A stretch of DNA of 64,000 bases, taken from NCBI GenBank assembly GCA_947561585.1, contig CANNZV010000339.1, forward strand, positions 186,001 to 250,000. Direction: 5' to 3'. This document shows positions 24,041-35,559 of the stretch, piece after piece; the first letter of the stretch is position 1; each line of letters starts with the position of its first letter. Under the pieces are notes generated by a model, which saw only the letters and a list, made by a program, of their open reading frames with translations, was not told the DNA's origin and did not search any database. Source of the DNA: Caprella mutica. Taxonomy: Eukaryota; Arthropoda; Malacostraca; Amphipoda; Caprellidae. The position numbers and the translations under genes were made by a program.

Positions 24041-24330
24041 TCAACTCCTTAACTACATTGCTCTGAGACTCCTTAACTACATTTCTCTGAGGCTCCTTAA
24101 CTACATTTCTCTGAGACTCCTTAACTACATTTCCCTGAGACTCCTTAACTACATTTCTCTGAGACTCCTTAACTACATTTCTCTGAGACTCCTTAACTAC
24201 ATTTCTCTGAGACTCCTTAACTACATTTCTCTGATACTCCTTAACTACATTGCTCTGAGACTCCTTAACTACATTTCTCTGAGACTCCTTAACTACATTT
24301 CTCTGAGACTCCTTAACTACATTTCAGGCT
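24041..24330. repeat. 24-bp minisatellite related to the 18-kb array, inverted (about 12 copies)
   Basis: Units of 24 bp: GACTCCTTAACTACATTTCT plus CTGA. The reverse complement contains AAATGTAGTTAAGGAG, the core of the array at 18041-19858. The last unit ends CTACATTTCAGGCTCCTT, which is exactly that array's monomer, so the two arrays share ancestry in opposite orientation. Confidence 0.92.
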
Positions 24331-24996
24331 CCTTATCGATTTCAACTATATGACATATTTACTCATATTACTTGAAATACAAAATAACCTCACTGACAAC
24401 ACCCACATGAACTCACTTCACTCACTATACCCTCCAACATGTATTCTCTCACTCACTGCACTCACTCCCATTTCTTATTGCTCCCCCCCCCCCCCATGGA
24501 TTTCCAATATTCTTGCCAGTCGTCTTGCAGTGACAAATGGCAGTGCTTTACCACACCATCAGTCAGTAACCAGAAGATCTGATAAGTGCTCAAATATCTA
24601 AAACAACACGCCAACATTTTACCGGAGAGATGTCAGTCGTACCGTGACCTAAACATTTAGACCCATTCGAACAGTTTATGATGTACCGAACAGATAGGCA
24701 TCGCCTTGTTAGTTTAAAATGACATGATCGCAATGAATAATGGTGTGAAATAACTAACATTTTAAACTAAATGGTATAGAGTGCAAAGAAAGAATCGTGA
24801 AGATGGTCGAGAGAATATTTGTTTCGCATGCTTTGGTGGACTAAGAAGACTTCAGTAAATAATAAATAGAATTATTTAACCATTCTGTCCCTAAGGTACA
24901 GCATATGAAACTTACTTCAATGATTCAACTAATGCAAATGGAGTATATAGTTTGAACCTAAGTCAACAAGATTAGAGGGACTGAAGAGATATACAT
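24331..24996. other. Spacer with C-run and short inverted repeat
   Basis: No supported gene. It contains a C homopolymer at about 24483-24495 and a perfect 13-bp inverted pair (TTAGTTTAAAATG, CATTTTAAACTAA) at about 24709-24770. Confidence 0.5.
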
Positions 24997-25330
24997 GGGG
25001 ACACTGTAGATGATGAGGCCTGTAGACACTGTAGATGAGGCCTGTTGACACTGTAGATGATGAGGCCTGAGGACACTGTAGATGAGGCCTGTAGACACTG
25101 TAGATGATGAGGACTGTAGACACTGTAGATGATGAGGACTGTAGACACTGTAGATGATGAGGCCTGTAGATACTGTAGAGGATGAGGCCTGTAGACACTG
25201 TAGATGATGAGGCCTGAGGACACTGTAGATGATGAGGGCTGTGGACACTGTAGATGATGAGGCCTGTAGACATTGCAGATGATGAGGCCTGTAGACACTG
25301 TAGATGATGAAACCTGTAGACACTGTATAT
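24997..25330. repeat. 25/22-bp minisatellite (about 13 copies)
   Basis: Units with GACACTGTAGATGATGAGGC plus CTGTA (25 bp), and some with one GAT triplet missing (22 bp). The triplet difference moves the frame, which explains three overlapping spurious minus-strand ORFs. Confidence 0.94.
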
Positions 25331-25818
25331 AATTTGGTTGGTTGGTTTATATGATAAAGTTAGTTCAGATAGTCAGCGCCAAATATTTACTCCTGGTATC
25401 CAAACTTTATTTTCTTCAGTGTCAGGTGCAAATATTTAGTGAAAGATCTGTTTGCACTGAATTTGAATAATATATGTATGGAAATCTGACGGACCGCCTT
25501 CTTATCTAAAATTCAAAGAACCCTAAAAAGCAACATTCAGGGGAAATACATGCAAGCTAGTCGAATTTAGTATATAAAATTGAACATGTTTAGCTAGAAA
25601 GATTTCAATTTCAATAGAAAAACCACCTGGGATAATCATTTGATAATTTAGTTATTGGTAAGAATACCATTAAAATATATAAGATCCTTTTCTATTATGC
25701 AGTAGCTACTAGAACTTTAGTATATAATAAAGGTATGTCAAATATTAAAATTAATATTAGAAAAAATAAAAAATAAGGATAGTTTGGTATTCCATGTGCT
25801 GTGATACACAAAGGCTAT
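25331..25818. other. AT-rich spacer without recognised feature
   Basis: About 490 bp, no gene or element seen. Confidence 0.5.
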
Positions 25819-26064
25819 AGGGCCGTACACACGCAAGGTTTTCAAAGTCTTTCCACCAGACTTTTTGCTAAGCTCCTCCTACTTTTTCCACAAGAATATA
25901 AGAAAAAACGATATAAATCGTATAATTATTACTTGGACACCCACTGAAATTAATAATAAATATATCGTTTTTTATTATTTCTTATATTCTCGTGGAAAAA
26001 GTAGGAGGAGCTTAGCAAAAAGTCTGGTGGAAAGACTTTAAAAACCCTGCGTGTGTACGGCCCT
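25819..26064. mobile_element. Long fold-back MITE, family A copy 2
   Basis: A 246-bp inverted repeat with ends AGGGCCGTACACACGCAAGG and the complement of CGTGTGTACGGCCCT. Arms share AGTCTTTCCACCAGACTTTT and AGCTCCTCCTACTTTTTCCA with copy 1 at 13898. The inner palindrome of copy 1 is missing; only CTTGG and CCACTGAAAT remain at the centre, so this copy appears to have lost its centre. Confidence 0.9.
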
Positions 26065-27596
26065 TCATGCTAAATACGAATATACCGACACCATCAGATC
26101 ATATCTCACTCTAGACAACAAGTCGTGGCATCGGTACGCCATTCATTGTCTCTCCCCTTGTTTTACTTGCACACATTTCAGGTCATCCTAATACCGGTTC
26201 TCATGAGTAATTGCTTCCATACTGACCTTCTTCATATTCTAGAACAGTTTCTTTTAGTCATATGGTAGTAAAGACCCAGGCAAGAATGATTTGGTCCTAG
26301 GATATTAACGGAATATCCCAGGACTAAATCCTTTCTTTCCTGGTGATACCTCATCCATTAGGTAACAAAAACCCCACAAAATTAAATCCCTTCAATCAAT
26401 CCCACTATCCTGTGTTATTCCACCATTTCATGACCCAATTGGCCCGGTTTTTGCCAATACTCCGTGACAGCAATGGCCCGTGTGTCAGGGTATCCATCTA
26501 ATGGTGCCACGATAATATACCGACGGAGTGAGTAGGTACCTAACGGTGTCGCAGTGAAGCTCATCGCTCATCACTCGTAGAAAAACAACACTGCAATACA
26601 TGCCGGGGGTCACCAGAGCTGAACTTTACTAGAGTTTGAGGGGTAAAAGCAGTAATATGGGAGATTGAGATACGAGTACACAGAAAACACAATGAAAATG
26701 AACTAAAAAGAGCTTTATAATTTTGAATTTAAATACCATAAATATTCGATTATAATATAATATATTATTCTAGTGTATTACAATTATTGTTTAATTCTTA
26801 TTTTATTGTGTGTATTACTTGAAGAATAAATTGTTTCGTCAAAACAATATAATGCATTAAAATATTTTTGTCACAATAACTAATAAGTAACTAAGCACAT
26901 ATTCGTTGAATTTCATTTAAATAGTCATTTAATAGTAATAGAAAAATAAAAATCATATACTATCTGATTATGTAGGAACTGAGCGACGAATTTTGTATTA
27001 AATTAATTAGCAGATGTATAATGGAATAAAAGATATATCCTTTCATAAACTATTTCGCTCTTCCCATTAATAGAGCATTAAAGAGAGTTTAAATAGGAAA
27101 TAAACATTAAGAGAGCCTGAGGTACTGTGTAATTCATTTAAATAATGTAGAATATTATTTAAAACAAGTAGAAATTAATTTAAATACAGTGTAATATCAT
27201 TAAAATAATGTAGAATATAATTTAAATACAATATAATATTGTTTAGAAAGTTAGAAACATTATAATATCATTAACTAATGTATAATATTTTTTAAATAAT
27301 GAATGATATCATTTAATTATACCCTCAAATGGATTATTATATCATTTAATTCTCCCCTCAAAACGTTATGGTCGAATTCAGTCATTCGTTAAATAATCAT
27401 CAGTCATCGTTATCAACGATATCAATTATTACGCTAGAGATCAGCCTACCGTATGCTGGTGAAATTAATGGAATTATTATTATTTTTCGGTGAATTGATT
27501 ATAGAATTTAATATTAGTAATATATGTATAACAAATACTTGAGCCGCTAATCCATGATCCTCATACAAAATACATTATTAAATTATTTTATATGTA
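26065..27596. other. 1.5-kb AT-rich spacer with a small hairpin
   Basis: No supported gene. At 26276-26343 there is an imperfect hairpin (CCAGGCAAGAATGATTTGGT; right arm complement CCAGGAAAGAAAGGATTTAG) with the tip at GATATTAACGGAATATC. At 27130-27370 degenerate AT-rich repeats (TAATATCATTTAAATAATGT type, roughly 30-40 bp) are visible. Confidence 0.55.
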
Positions 27597-28326
27597 ACTA
27601 GATTAAGTGCACTCGGTAGAGCGCATACCTTCGCCGCCGCTTTGACCAGTTCTCTCCCAAAATTTAATAAACTGGTAACTGGATTATAACCAATCGTCCC
27701 ACCAAGTTTCATGCAATATGGTACAATACTTTTTTGAGTTATTGAATCATAGATGACCTTGACCTTTGACCGGATTGCTCCCAAAATTCTAACAGATGGT
27801 TCCTGGACATTGAACAATTGTACCATCAAATTTAAAACAATTTGGTTGAATACTTTTTGAGTTACTGAGTTACAAATTGCCTTGACCTTGATCTTTGACC
27901 GTATCGCTTCCAAAATTCTACCAGATCGTTCCTGGACATTGACCAATCGTCAAATCAAATTTCAGACAATTTGGTTGAATCCTTTTGCAGTTATTGAGTT
28001 ACAAATGGCTTTGACCTTGATCTTTGACCTTTGACCCGATCGCTCCCAAAATCTAGCAAAATGGTTCCTGTATATTGACCAATCGTCCCACCAAGTTTCA
28101 TGCAATATGGTTCAATACTTGTTGAGTTATAAATGACCATGACCTTGATCTTTGACCGGGTCACTCCCAAAATTCTACCAGCAGGTCACTGTACATGTAC
28201 CAATCGTTTCACTAAATTTCAGGCAATTTGGTCAAACACTTTTTCAGTTAAGCGAATAACAAGATGATAAATAAATAAATAAAGTCCGATGAAAATATGA
28301 CCTTCCCGCATTCTGCGAAGGTAATA
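27597..28326. repeat. Dispersed repeat with about five internal 125-bp units, copy 1
   Basis: It begins near CTAGATTAAGTGCACTCGGT, whose CACTCGGTAGAGCGC resembles a tRNA A-box region. About five tandem units of roughly 125-140 bp follow, each with CCAATCGTCCCACCAAGTTT-like and GACCTTGACCTTTGACC motifs, then CTCCCAAAATTCTA. It ends with ATAACAAGATGATAAATAAA and a segment finishing TTCTGCGAAGGTAAT. A shorter copy with one unit lies at 46141-46397. The minus-strand 122-codon ORF within it is not conserved in the other copy and is not taken as coding. Confidence 0.85.
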
Positions 28327-28640
28327 AGACACACTGTATAATATTTAATTAAAACACACTGTACCTATAATACTTAGAGTGAGAAAAATATTAACTGGCT
28401 ATTAATGAACCTATTAATTTTGAAAACAAGTTTATATATTTACCTATTGCGAGCTCATTTATTTTAAACTGTTTTTTTTAATTATAAAATACGAGGCGGG
28501 AAATGCATTGTTAGATTTATTTCAGTTCATTGGAAGGAGTTTATTTATTTGAGAGTTTGGCAATAATTCAGTGCAAGGAAAAACTGAGGTGTGGATGTTT
28601 TTGGTTCACTTTTTGGAGGAGAAAGCTTACGTACCACCCA
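28327..28640. other. AT-rich spacer
   Basis: About 310 bp; nothing recognised. Confidence 0.45.
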
Positions 28641-28644
28641 CTCT

Positions 28645-29352
28645 GATTGAGTAAACCACAGTAATGGGGTAAACCACGGTAATGAGGTAAACCACGGTAA
28701 TTGGGTAGACCACGGTAATGGGGTAAACCACGGTAATGAGGTAAACCACGGTAATTGGGTAGACCACGGTAATGGGGTAAACCACGGTAATGGTGTAAAC
28801 CACGGTAATGAGGTAAACCACGGTAATGGGGTAAACCACGGTAATGGGGTAAACCACGGTAATGAGGTAAACCACGGTAATGGGGTAAACCACGGTAATG
28901 GGGTAAACCACGGTAATGAGGTAAACCACGGTAATATGTTAAACCACGGTAATGGTGTAAACCACGGTAATGGGGTAAACCACGGTAATGGGGTAAACCA
29001 CGGTAATGGTGTAAACCACGGTAATGGGGTAAACCACGGTAATGAGGTAAACCACGGTAATATGTTAAACCACGGTAATGGGGTAAACCACGGTAATGAG
29101 GTAAACCACGGTAATGGGGTAAACCACGGTAATGGGGTAAACCACGGTAATGGGGTAAACCACGGTAATGGGGTAAACCACGGTAATTGGGTAAACCACG
29201 GTAATGAGGTAAACCACGGTAATTGGGTAAACCACGGTAATGGGGTAAACCACGGTAATGGTGTAAACCACGGTAATGAGGTAAACCACGGTAATGAGGT
29301 AAACCACGGTAATGGGGTAAACCACGGTAATGGGGTAAACCACGGTAATAGG
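28645..29352. repeat. 18-bp minisatellite (about 39 copies)
   Basis: Tandem GGGGTAAACCACGGTAAT. Variants differ mainly in the four bases before TAAACC (GGGG, GAGG, GTGT, TGGG, ATGT), and mixed runs recur, including two blocks with the rare ATGT type at about 28935 and 29070. It abuts the next array with no spacer. Confidence 0.95.
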
Positions 29353-30015
29353 GTAGTAGCAATAAATGGCACAAGAGTGGCAATAAATGGCACAATAGTG
29401 GCAATAAATGGCACAATAGTAGCAATAAATGGCACAAGAGTGGCAATAAATGGCACAATAGTGGCAATAAATGGCACAATAGTGGCAATAAATGGCACAA
29501 GAGTGGCAATAAATGGCACAATAGTGGCAATAAATGGCACAATAGTGGCAATAAATGGCACAAGAGTGGCAATAAATGGCACAAGAGTGGCAATAAATGG
29601 CACAATAGTGGCAATAAATGGCACAATAGTGGCAATAAATGGCACAACAGTGGCAATAAATGGCACAATAGTGGCAATAAATGGCACAATAGTGGCAATA
29701 AATGGCACAAGAGTGGCAATAAATGGCACAATAGTGGCAATAAATGGCACAATAGTGGCAATAAATGGCACAATAGTGGCAATAAATGGCACAATAGTGG
29801 CAATAAATGGCACAACAGTGGCAATAAATGGCACAATAGTGGCAATAAATGGCACAATAGTGGCAATAAATGGCACAATAGTGGCAATAAATGGCACAAT
29901 AGTGGCAATAAATGGCACAATAATGCAATAAATGGCACAAGAGTGGCAATAAATGGCACAATAGTGGAAATAAATGGCACAATAGTGGCAATAAATGGCA
30001 CAATAGTGGCAATAA
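29353..30015. repeat. 21-bp minisatellite with trimer pattern (about 31 copies)
   Basis: Tandem GTGGCAATAAATGGCACAAT plus A. The AATAGTGG versus AAGAGTGG difference follows a repeating G-T-T order in the left part, so a 63-bp trimer was duplicated several times. AACAGTGG variants occur at about 29645 and 29815. All frames of one strand are open through this array and the 18-bp array, producing spurious ORFs up to 510 codons. Confidence 0.95.
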
Positions 30016-30018
30016 TGG

Positions 30019-30046
30019 CTCTCCTCTCTCTCTCTCTCTCTCTCTG
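30019..30046. repeat. (CT)n microsatellite
   Basis: A CT dinucleotide run directly after the 21-bp array. Confidence 0.95.
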
Positions 30047-30120
30047 ATTTGTTTTCTTTTGCTGAGTATCTTGACACTTGAAAGAAATTTTTGATCCTTC
30101 AAATCCAAAGCATTAAAGTA

Positions 30121-30195
30121 CAGAGGAAGGAAAGAGATAGAAAAGGGGATAGAGAGAGAGAAAAGAGAGAGAGAAAAGGGGATAGAGAGAGAAAA
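30121..30195. repeat. GA-rich low-complexity tract
   Basis: AGAGAGAGAAAAG and GGGGATAGAGAGAG motifs repeated over about 75 bp. Confidence 0.85.
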
Positions 30196-31525
30196 TGTAG
30201 TTATGTAAATACGCTATAAATAAATCCGCATTTGAATAAGTAATAATGAAAAAAACATAAGCATGTAAAGTAATACTAATGCAAATATATATAATGCAAT
30301 AAATATGATGTAACGCATAGAGATGTAAGAAAGTACCGAGAAAACATAAATATACTAAATATATAAATGTGCTCTCATAATGAAGAGCGAATTAAGAGCA
30401 GAAGAAATGAGAGAAACATGCGCTAGAACAGTGATAATAATAGTCTTCTCGCGATTATATTTTTAGTGAACTAGATTTATAAGAAGCACCTCTGGATGAA
30501 CAGTTTCAAGGAATAACTTGAAAACGACCTGAGAAACCTGCTCGAAATATTATTGTCGAGCAAACTGTTTTTCTTGGATTATTACCAATAATGAAATTTA
30601 ATAGCAATATACACGATTCGCATTTATTCATAAGGCCACAGTAGGGAAAAACTAACCTGTCTCGATGTATATCAAGGATTGTACCGAAACTGATTTTATT
30701 TGAACTATAGCAGGCATTTCCCCCTCAATATATACTATATAGTTACTAATCTTTATTAAACTCCTCCATGTTATAGTTATTTGTGCCATTTACCTGTGGC
30801 GTGTCACTAATAAGCATTGCGTGCCACGGCATATGCCACTCTGACACCACAGTGGTTCTATTGTGCCACCTATCATCACAGTGCCACTCAGCCTCTGTAA
30901 TTTAGTGCCATTGTGATGCACTAATGAGAAGAAAGAAAATAATAATAATATAAACCTCCAAAAGATTAAATTATAATAGTTGATCTTAGTCTTGTAATCG
31001 TTGATTTAAAAGACAATAAATTATTAGACATAATTTATCATAAATTTATAACATTTTCGAATGATCAAGACGATAATGTCTCGTATTTAAATTAAAAATC
31101 TTATATGATCGAAAATGAGAAACTGTCTAATAACTTAGAAATCATCCCAATAAACAAAACAGGAATTATTGATATACGCGATTAGTAATACCAAAAATCG
31201 CTACCTGTTACTATTTTTTATCCTAGTTTTAAAATAAAAGCGTAACTAACTAACCAACAATGGGTGTCTATACACAAGCCTTTCATACATTTCTATACGT
31301 AGATACACAGGGAATGTTCGTTCTTTCATTCACTATGAATATTGATGAGTTAAATAGTTAATTGTTCACTTTCCTGTTCACACTTCCTGTCTACAAAGTG
31401 AACAACAATGTAAACAATAATATACTATAGCCTAGCATTATTCTACCACTCTTTACTATTCTTATTTCACAAATCTAATGAAAGATTTAAAGATTATTAA
31501 CAGAAAATAAACTTTTGCCATCATT
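30196..31525. other. 1.3-kb AT-rich spacer with a family B half-copy
   Basis: No supported gene. At about 31103-31148 a lone right-end of the fold-back family is present (TATATGATCGAAAATGAGAA, AACTGTCTAATAACTTAGAA). At 30770-30915 several TGTGCCA and GTGCCAC words cluster; they match the reverse complement of part of the 21-bp unit at 29353 but do not form a clear array. Confidence 0.5.
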
Positions 31526-31705
31526 AGCAATTCTAATAGTTCTAAAATCACTTGAATTTCACTAACAATTCTAACAGTTCCAAATATCTCCTCAATTTCA
31601 CTAACATTCTTGAAATAACCCCAATTTCACTAACAGTTTTTTTTAAATAACCTCAATTTCACTAACAATTCTAACAATTCCAAATATCACCCCAATTTCA
31701 CCGAT
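31526..31705. repeat. Degenerate 39-bp minisatellite (about 5 copies)
   Basis: Units with CAATTCTAACAGTTCCAAAT and CACCCCAATTTCACTAA, with internal deletions in the third and fourth copies. Confidence 0.8.
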
Positions 31706-32024
31706 TTATTTGCCGATTTCCCCGCTTTCAAATGATAGTTTTTAAAAGCATTCAATATTATAGACAGAATCCAAGCGTTAATTCAATTGAACTAAAATCC
31801 CAGGCAGTGAGGCGTGTAAACCCTCCTGGGAAAAGAATATTAATGGACGGAACATTTCTTCCTAACGAAACAAACTATAATAGTTAGGCTGGAATAACTG
31901 AATTCTATCGGCAAACTCTTTCGAGTGACAAAAATCAAGCACAGTCAAACATAAATAATATTCGTGTTCTGGTCAAACATTTGGACATGGAATTCAAATA
32001 TAGGTTTTCTACCTCAGTTGGTAC
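31706..32024. other. Spacer
   Basis: About 320 bp; nothing recognised. Confidence 0.45.
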
Positions 32025-32214
32025 GTCCGCTTCACACTTGCGTTTTTTAACACCGCGGGGAAAAAAGCTCTTCTTAAATTGTTTTTGCGTTTTTTTAATC
32101 GCTGAAGGAAAAATCACATTAATTTTATCCTGCAGCAATAAGAACGCAAGTGTGAACACATTTTAAGAAGAGCTTTTTTTCACGCGGTGCTAAAAACGCA
32201 AGTATGAAGCGGGC
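32025..32214. mobile_element. Harbinger-like MITE, family D copy 2
   Basis: A 190-bp fold-back with ends GTCCGCTTCACACTTGCGTT and the complement of AACGCAAGTATGAAGCGGGC. It shares ACACCGCGG and AAAAAAGCTCTTCTTAAA with copy 1 at 21188. The target duplication is not clear here. The overlapping short ORFs on both strands are products of the palindrome. Confidence 0.82.
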
Positions 32215-32751
32215 AGAAGACGGCAATAATTCCTCGCGACTTTCTCGGCGCGAGACACCGACTTTGCCAGGTATGATATCTACTGTTAGGGCTATAGGTT
32301 AGGTCTATTGATTCGGTTATGACAGGGAATGGTATTACATGAGGCCATAGTTTTATCCACCGTAAAAAACACTGAAACAATATACGGTTATATAAATAAT
32401 TGAATTTAAAGTATTTCAAATCGAATTAAACCTAATACCGAGTGAGTTACAAGTAGTAGTTACTGGTATAAGGATTACCCAATGGCAATGCATGTAGGGA
32501 ATATACTGCATATGCAATGCATGTAGACTTTTTATGGGTTAAGTTAATGCAATGCATGTGAGGGTAGGTTAATAGCGAGGTGCATTGGGTAATTAGAGAG
32601 TGCAGTACTATGCAGTCAGTCACTGCAGGCTTTGATCCTTTTATTGCAAATAAAGGAAAGTACAGAGTGAATAGTATTAAAAAGAGAAGTGATGGAATAA
32701 GCATAGAATTATTGAGTAAAAGATTTGTGATACTTTATTGCAGTGGAATGA
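32215..32751. other. Spacer with repeated GCAATGCATGTA words
   Basis: No supported gene. GCAATGCATGTA occurs near 32485 and 32514 and TGCAATGCATGTG near 32547, but spacing is irregular. Confidence 0.45.
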
Positions 32752-33056
32752 ACTATCACTTGCTATCACCAGCAATATATCACTTGCTATCAACAGCAAT
32801 GTATCACTTGCTATCACCAGCAATATATCACTTGCTATCACCAGCAATATATCACTTGCTATCACCAGCAATGTATCACTTGCTATCACCAGCAATATAT
32901 CACTTGCTATCACCAGCAATATATCACTTGCTATCACCAGCAATATATCACTTGCTATCACCAGCAATGTATCACTTGCTATCACCAGCAATATATCACT
33001 TGCTATCACCAGCAATGTATCACTTGCTATCACCAGCAATATATCACTTGCTAGCA
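32752..33056. repeat. 24-bp minisatellite (about 12.7 copies)
   Basis: Tandem CACTTGCTATCACCAGCAAT plus ATAT or GTAT. The 24-bp period (8 codons) keeps frames open on both strands; those ORFs (162, 160 and 132 codons) are spurious. Confidence 0.95.
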
Positions 33057-35365
33057 ATATACCACTAGCTTTAACTAGGTTATATCTGCTTTCTAGGTTT
33101 AATTGCAGCAAAATAGTTAGTGTGCTTAATTGGTAATTAGTTTCATTGGCTTCAGACATCGTTAAGATGTAATATCTAGGTGAGCAAGTCCTGTAATTTA
33201 CTGCACGAGAACATCATACTATAAAATGATACACTTTTATTTTAAGGGAATATAGTAGGAATATATTTACAATATAGAAGTTAATAATTTATATTCATTT
33301 ATAACAAGTAATTACTTCAGTTGAAAGAGAAATATAGTTAAGAAAATACATGTGTTTTTACGGTAAATTTCTATAATTTGTTTAAATATTATATTTTTAA
33401 AGGCAAAATATGCTTATCATAAAGGAATATTTTTCTTTACCTGCAAGCAACATATTCAGATTCATCAGTTAAATTATATCAGAGAGTTGATGGTAAAAGA
33501 TCAAGGACATTTTTTCAATAAAACAGCTACTCCTTGGTACAAGAAGACATAAAACTAACATTTCAAAGAATTTTTAACGTATGGCTGCCCAGACAAATAT
33601 TTAGGTGTGGTCATAGGAGATTATATTGGGTCTCAATCTTCCATTCCCCAACATTACTTTCTGTCTGGGTAACTTGAGCAACTATAGCCTAATTATTTCT
33701 GTTACAGTCATCGTGCGTTTGGCAGCTATAAACAACTTGGTAGACAAAATCAGAAATCTCAGAGTTTGAAATTAGTAAACAAATTAAAAATTATTGAATT
33801 TTCATTGTAAAGATATTTGAAGCGAAAGGAAAACCTTGGCTATATTATTATGTATAGTAAATATAGTAGGTTCATACAAAATAATATACCAAAACATGAA
33901 TAATTGTTAGAAACTAGTTAAATTCATTAAACTATTTTTTTTCTCTAGCCTGTAAAAGAGGTACTAAAATTGAAAATATTTTACTATATATTCTTTTTTA
34001 CTATAATATATATACAGATGATTAATAATATAAGATGAATAAGGTCTTAAAACAACTTAAATACTTTTCATGGCTGATTATATCAATGAACAATAATAAT
34101 AAATCATACTAATGACCCATCACAGTCACATTTTCACCTCAATTATCAATTACCATATCAATTACCATAAATTTTTCTCTATTTATCTTACTTTGATTTC
34201 ACTCATTATTCATATGTCATGTTTTGATTGATGATACATAACTTTTTTAAACAAATAAAAATGACAAAGTCAAAAATCAATGGACAAGTTCCCCCATCAA
34301 TCATGGCTCATCTTAAAAGATGCACAAGAATCAAAAGTTATGAAACGACAGAGTACTCAGTAGATTATTTCAGTGGATTTTCATAAAAAGTTAAAGAATA
34401 GAATAAAAACAACCACCGCCATAACTTCATAGCTGATAGAGTTAAAATTAATATTTTTACAGATAATATTTTTAAAGACGTACCTAAGAGAGTACCTATA
34501 TAGTATATATCCAATTACCATTAAATTTTCAATAACACAAATGATAAAAGTTGTACCCCGTTCTTGTTCTTCTATTGAATCAAGTAAATCAAATAGAAAT
34601 GTCGGACAGTGACGGTTCAGTGTGACCATTTTCTTAAATAATTAATAACGAAGCGAATAAATAATCAATATCTTTTCTGTTAACTGTGCTATGTTATATA
34701 ACCTTAGCTCTACAAATTTAAACCATTTCAACAGAAATTTCAGTTTAGAGTGGAAGGAACCTTTAATTAACGTTAATAAATCATTTGAATGTCACTAGCG
34801 TTATCGTCACCTCTTTCTACGACTATAATGTACACTTCCTTCCCATTCATCATTTTCACTTCATTCACTACATCATACACAATCAATCTTCTAAATACGA
34901 GGCTAATTACCCACTCCATAGTCTAATATGTGCCAATCAATGGCACTCAAATGGAGAAATGAATTTAAACTTTAGAACAAATTTCTGTAATAAGATTGCA
35001 GTTACCATACTAATGACTTACACTAAAGATGATATACTATGGTAGTAGTCAATGAAATAATTATTTTACTATCAACAATATTTTCCGGTTCGTAACAATT
35101 ATTTAGATAAGACATTAATTCGATTTAGATTTACCACTTTCATTCCAATTTCCTAATAAAATTTCATATATTTATATAAGTGACACCAATTTTAACACAC
35201 ATCAAATGAAGTAATAGCTTGAACAGTTCAGTGACAAACAGGGTACTGAAACTGATCTTCAACACACTTTACATGCCAATTCAAACCGTATAAACAAACT
35301 CGGTAGGGAGCTATTTGTACCAACCATAAACAACAGACACCCGAACACGAGGCAGGGATTCATGA
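33057..35365. other. 2.3-kb AT-rich spacer
   Basis: No supported gene. A minus-strand ATG frame at 34381-34629 (82 codons) is discussed under findings. Otherwise no hairpin, array or element was recognised. Confidence 0.5.
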
Positions 35366-35516
35366 ATAGAGAGTAGTGTGAGGGAACAGAGAGAGAGACA
35401 GAGTAGTGTGATTGAGTAGAGTGAGGGAAGAGAGAGAGACAGAGTAGTGTGATTGAGTAGAGTGAGGGAAGAGAGTGAGTAAAAGTGAGGGAAGAGAGTG
35501 AGAGAATAGAGGGAGC
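35366..35516. repeat. GA/GT-rich 41-bp repeat (about 3 imperfect copies)
   Basis: GAGTAGTGTGATTGAGTAGA and GTGAGGGAAGAGAGAGAGAC recur with a period near 41 bp between 35401 and 35442, with decayed units on both sides. Confidence 0.8.
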
Positions 35517-35559
35517 ATAGTGTCTCCATTTTACCTATACTGTATATAGTAAGATACTT

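Noticed and set aside
27600..27640. tRNA gene suggested by CACTCGGTAGAGCGC
   Set aside because: Only an A-box-like stretch is present; no B box (GGTTCGANTCC) or cloverleaf follows at the right distance.
27578..27946. 122-codon minus ORF with repeated VQERSGRILEAIRSK-like segments
   Set aside because: It is a translation of the internal units of the dispersed repeat and is not kept in the second copy at 46141.
28545..30077. 510-codon minus-strand ORF running through two arrays (PFIATIV and LPWFT repeats), plus overlapping 477- and 347-codon frames
   Set aside because: Three frames are open at once because 18- and 21-bp stop-free units cannot break a frame. The longest frame starts at a GTG, not an ATG, and flanking sequence shows no domain.
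30770..30915. Inverted relic of the 21-bp array from repeated TGTGCCA/GTGCCAC words
   Set aside because: No constant spacing and only short word matches; may be chance.
32580..33159. ORFs of 132-162 codons with SLAITSNI-type repeats
   Set aside because: 24-bp monomer open on both strands; the non-repeat N-terminal part has no recognisable domain.
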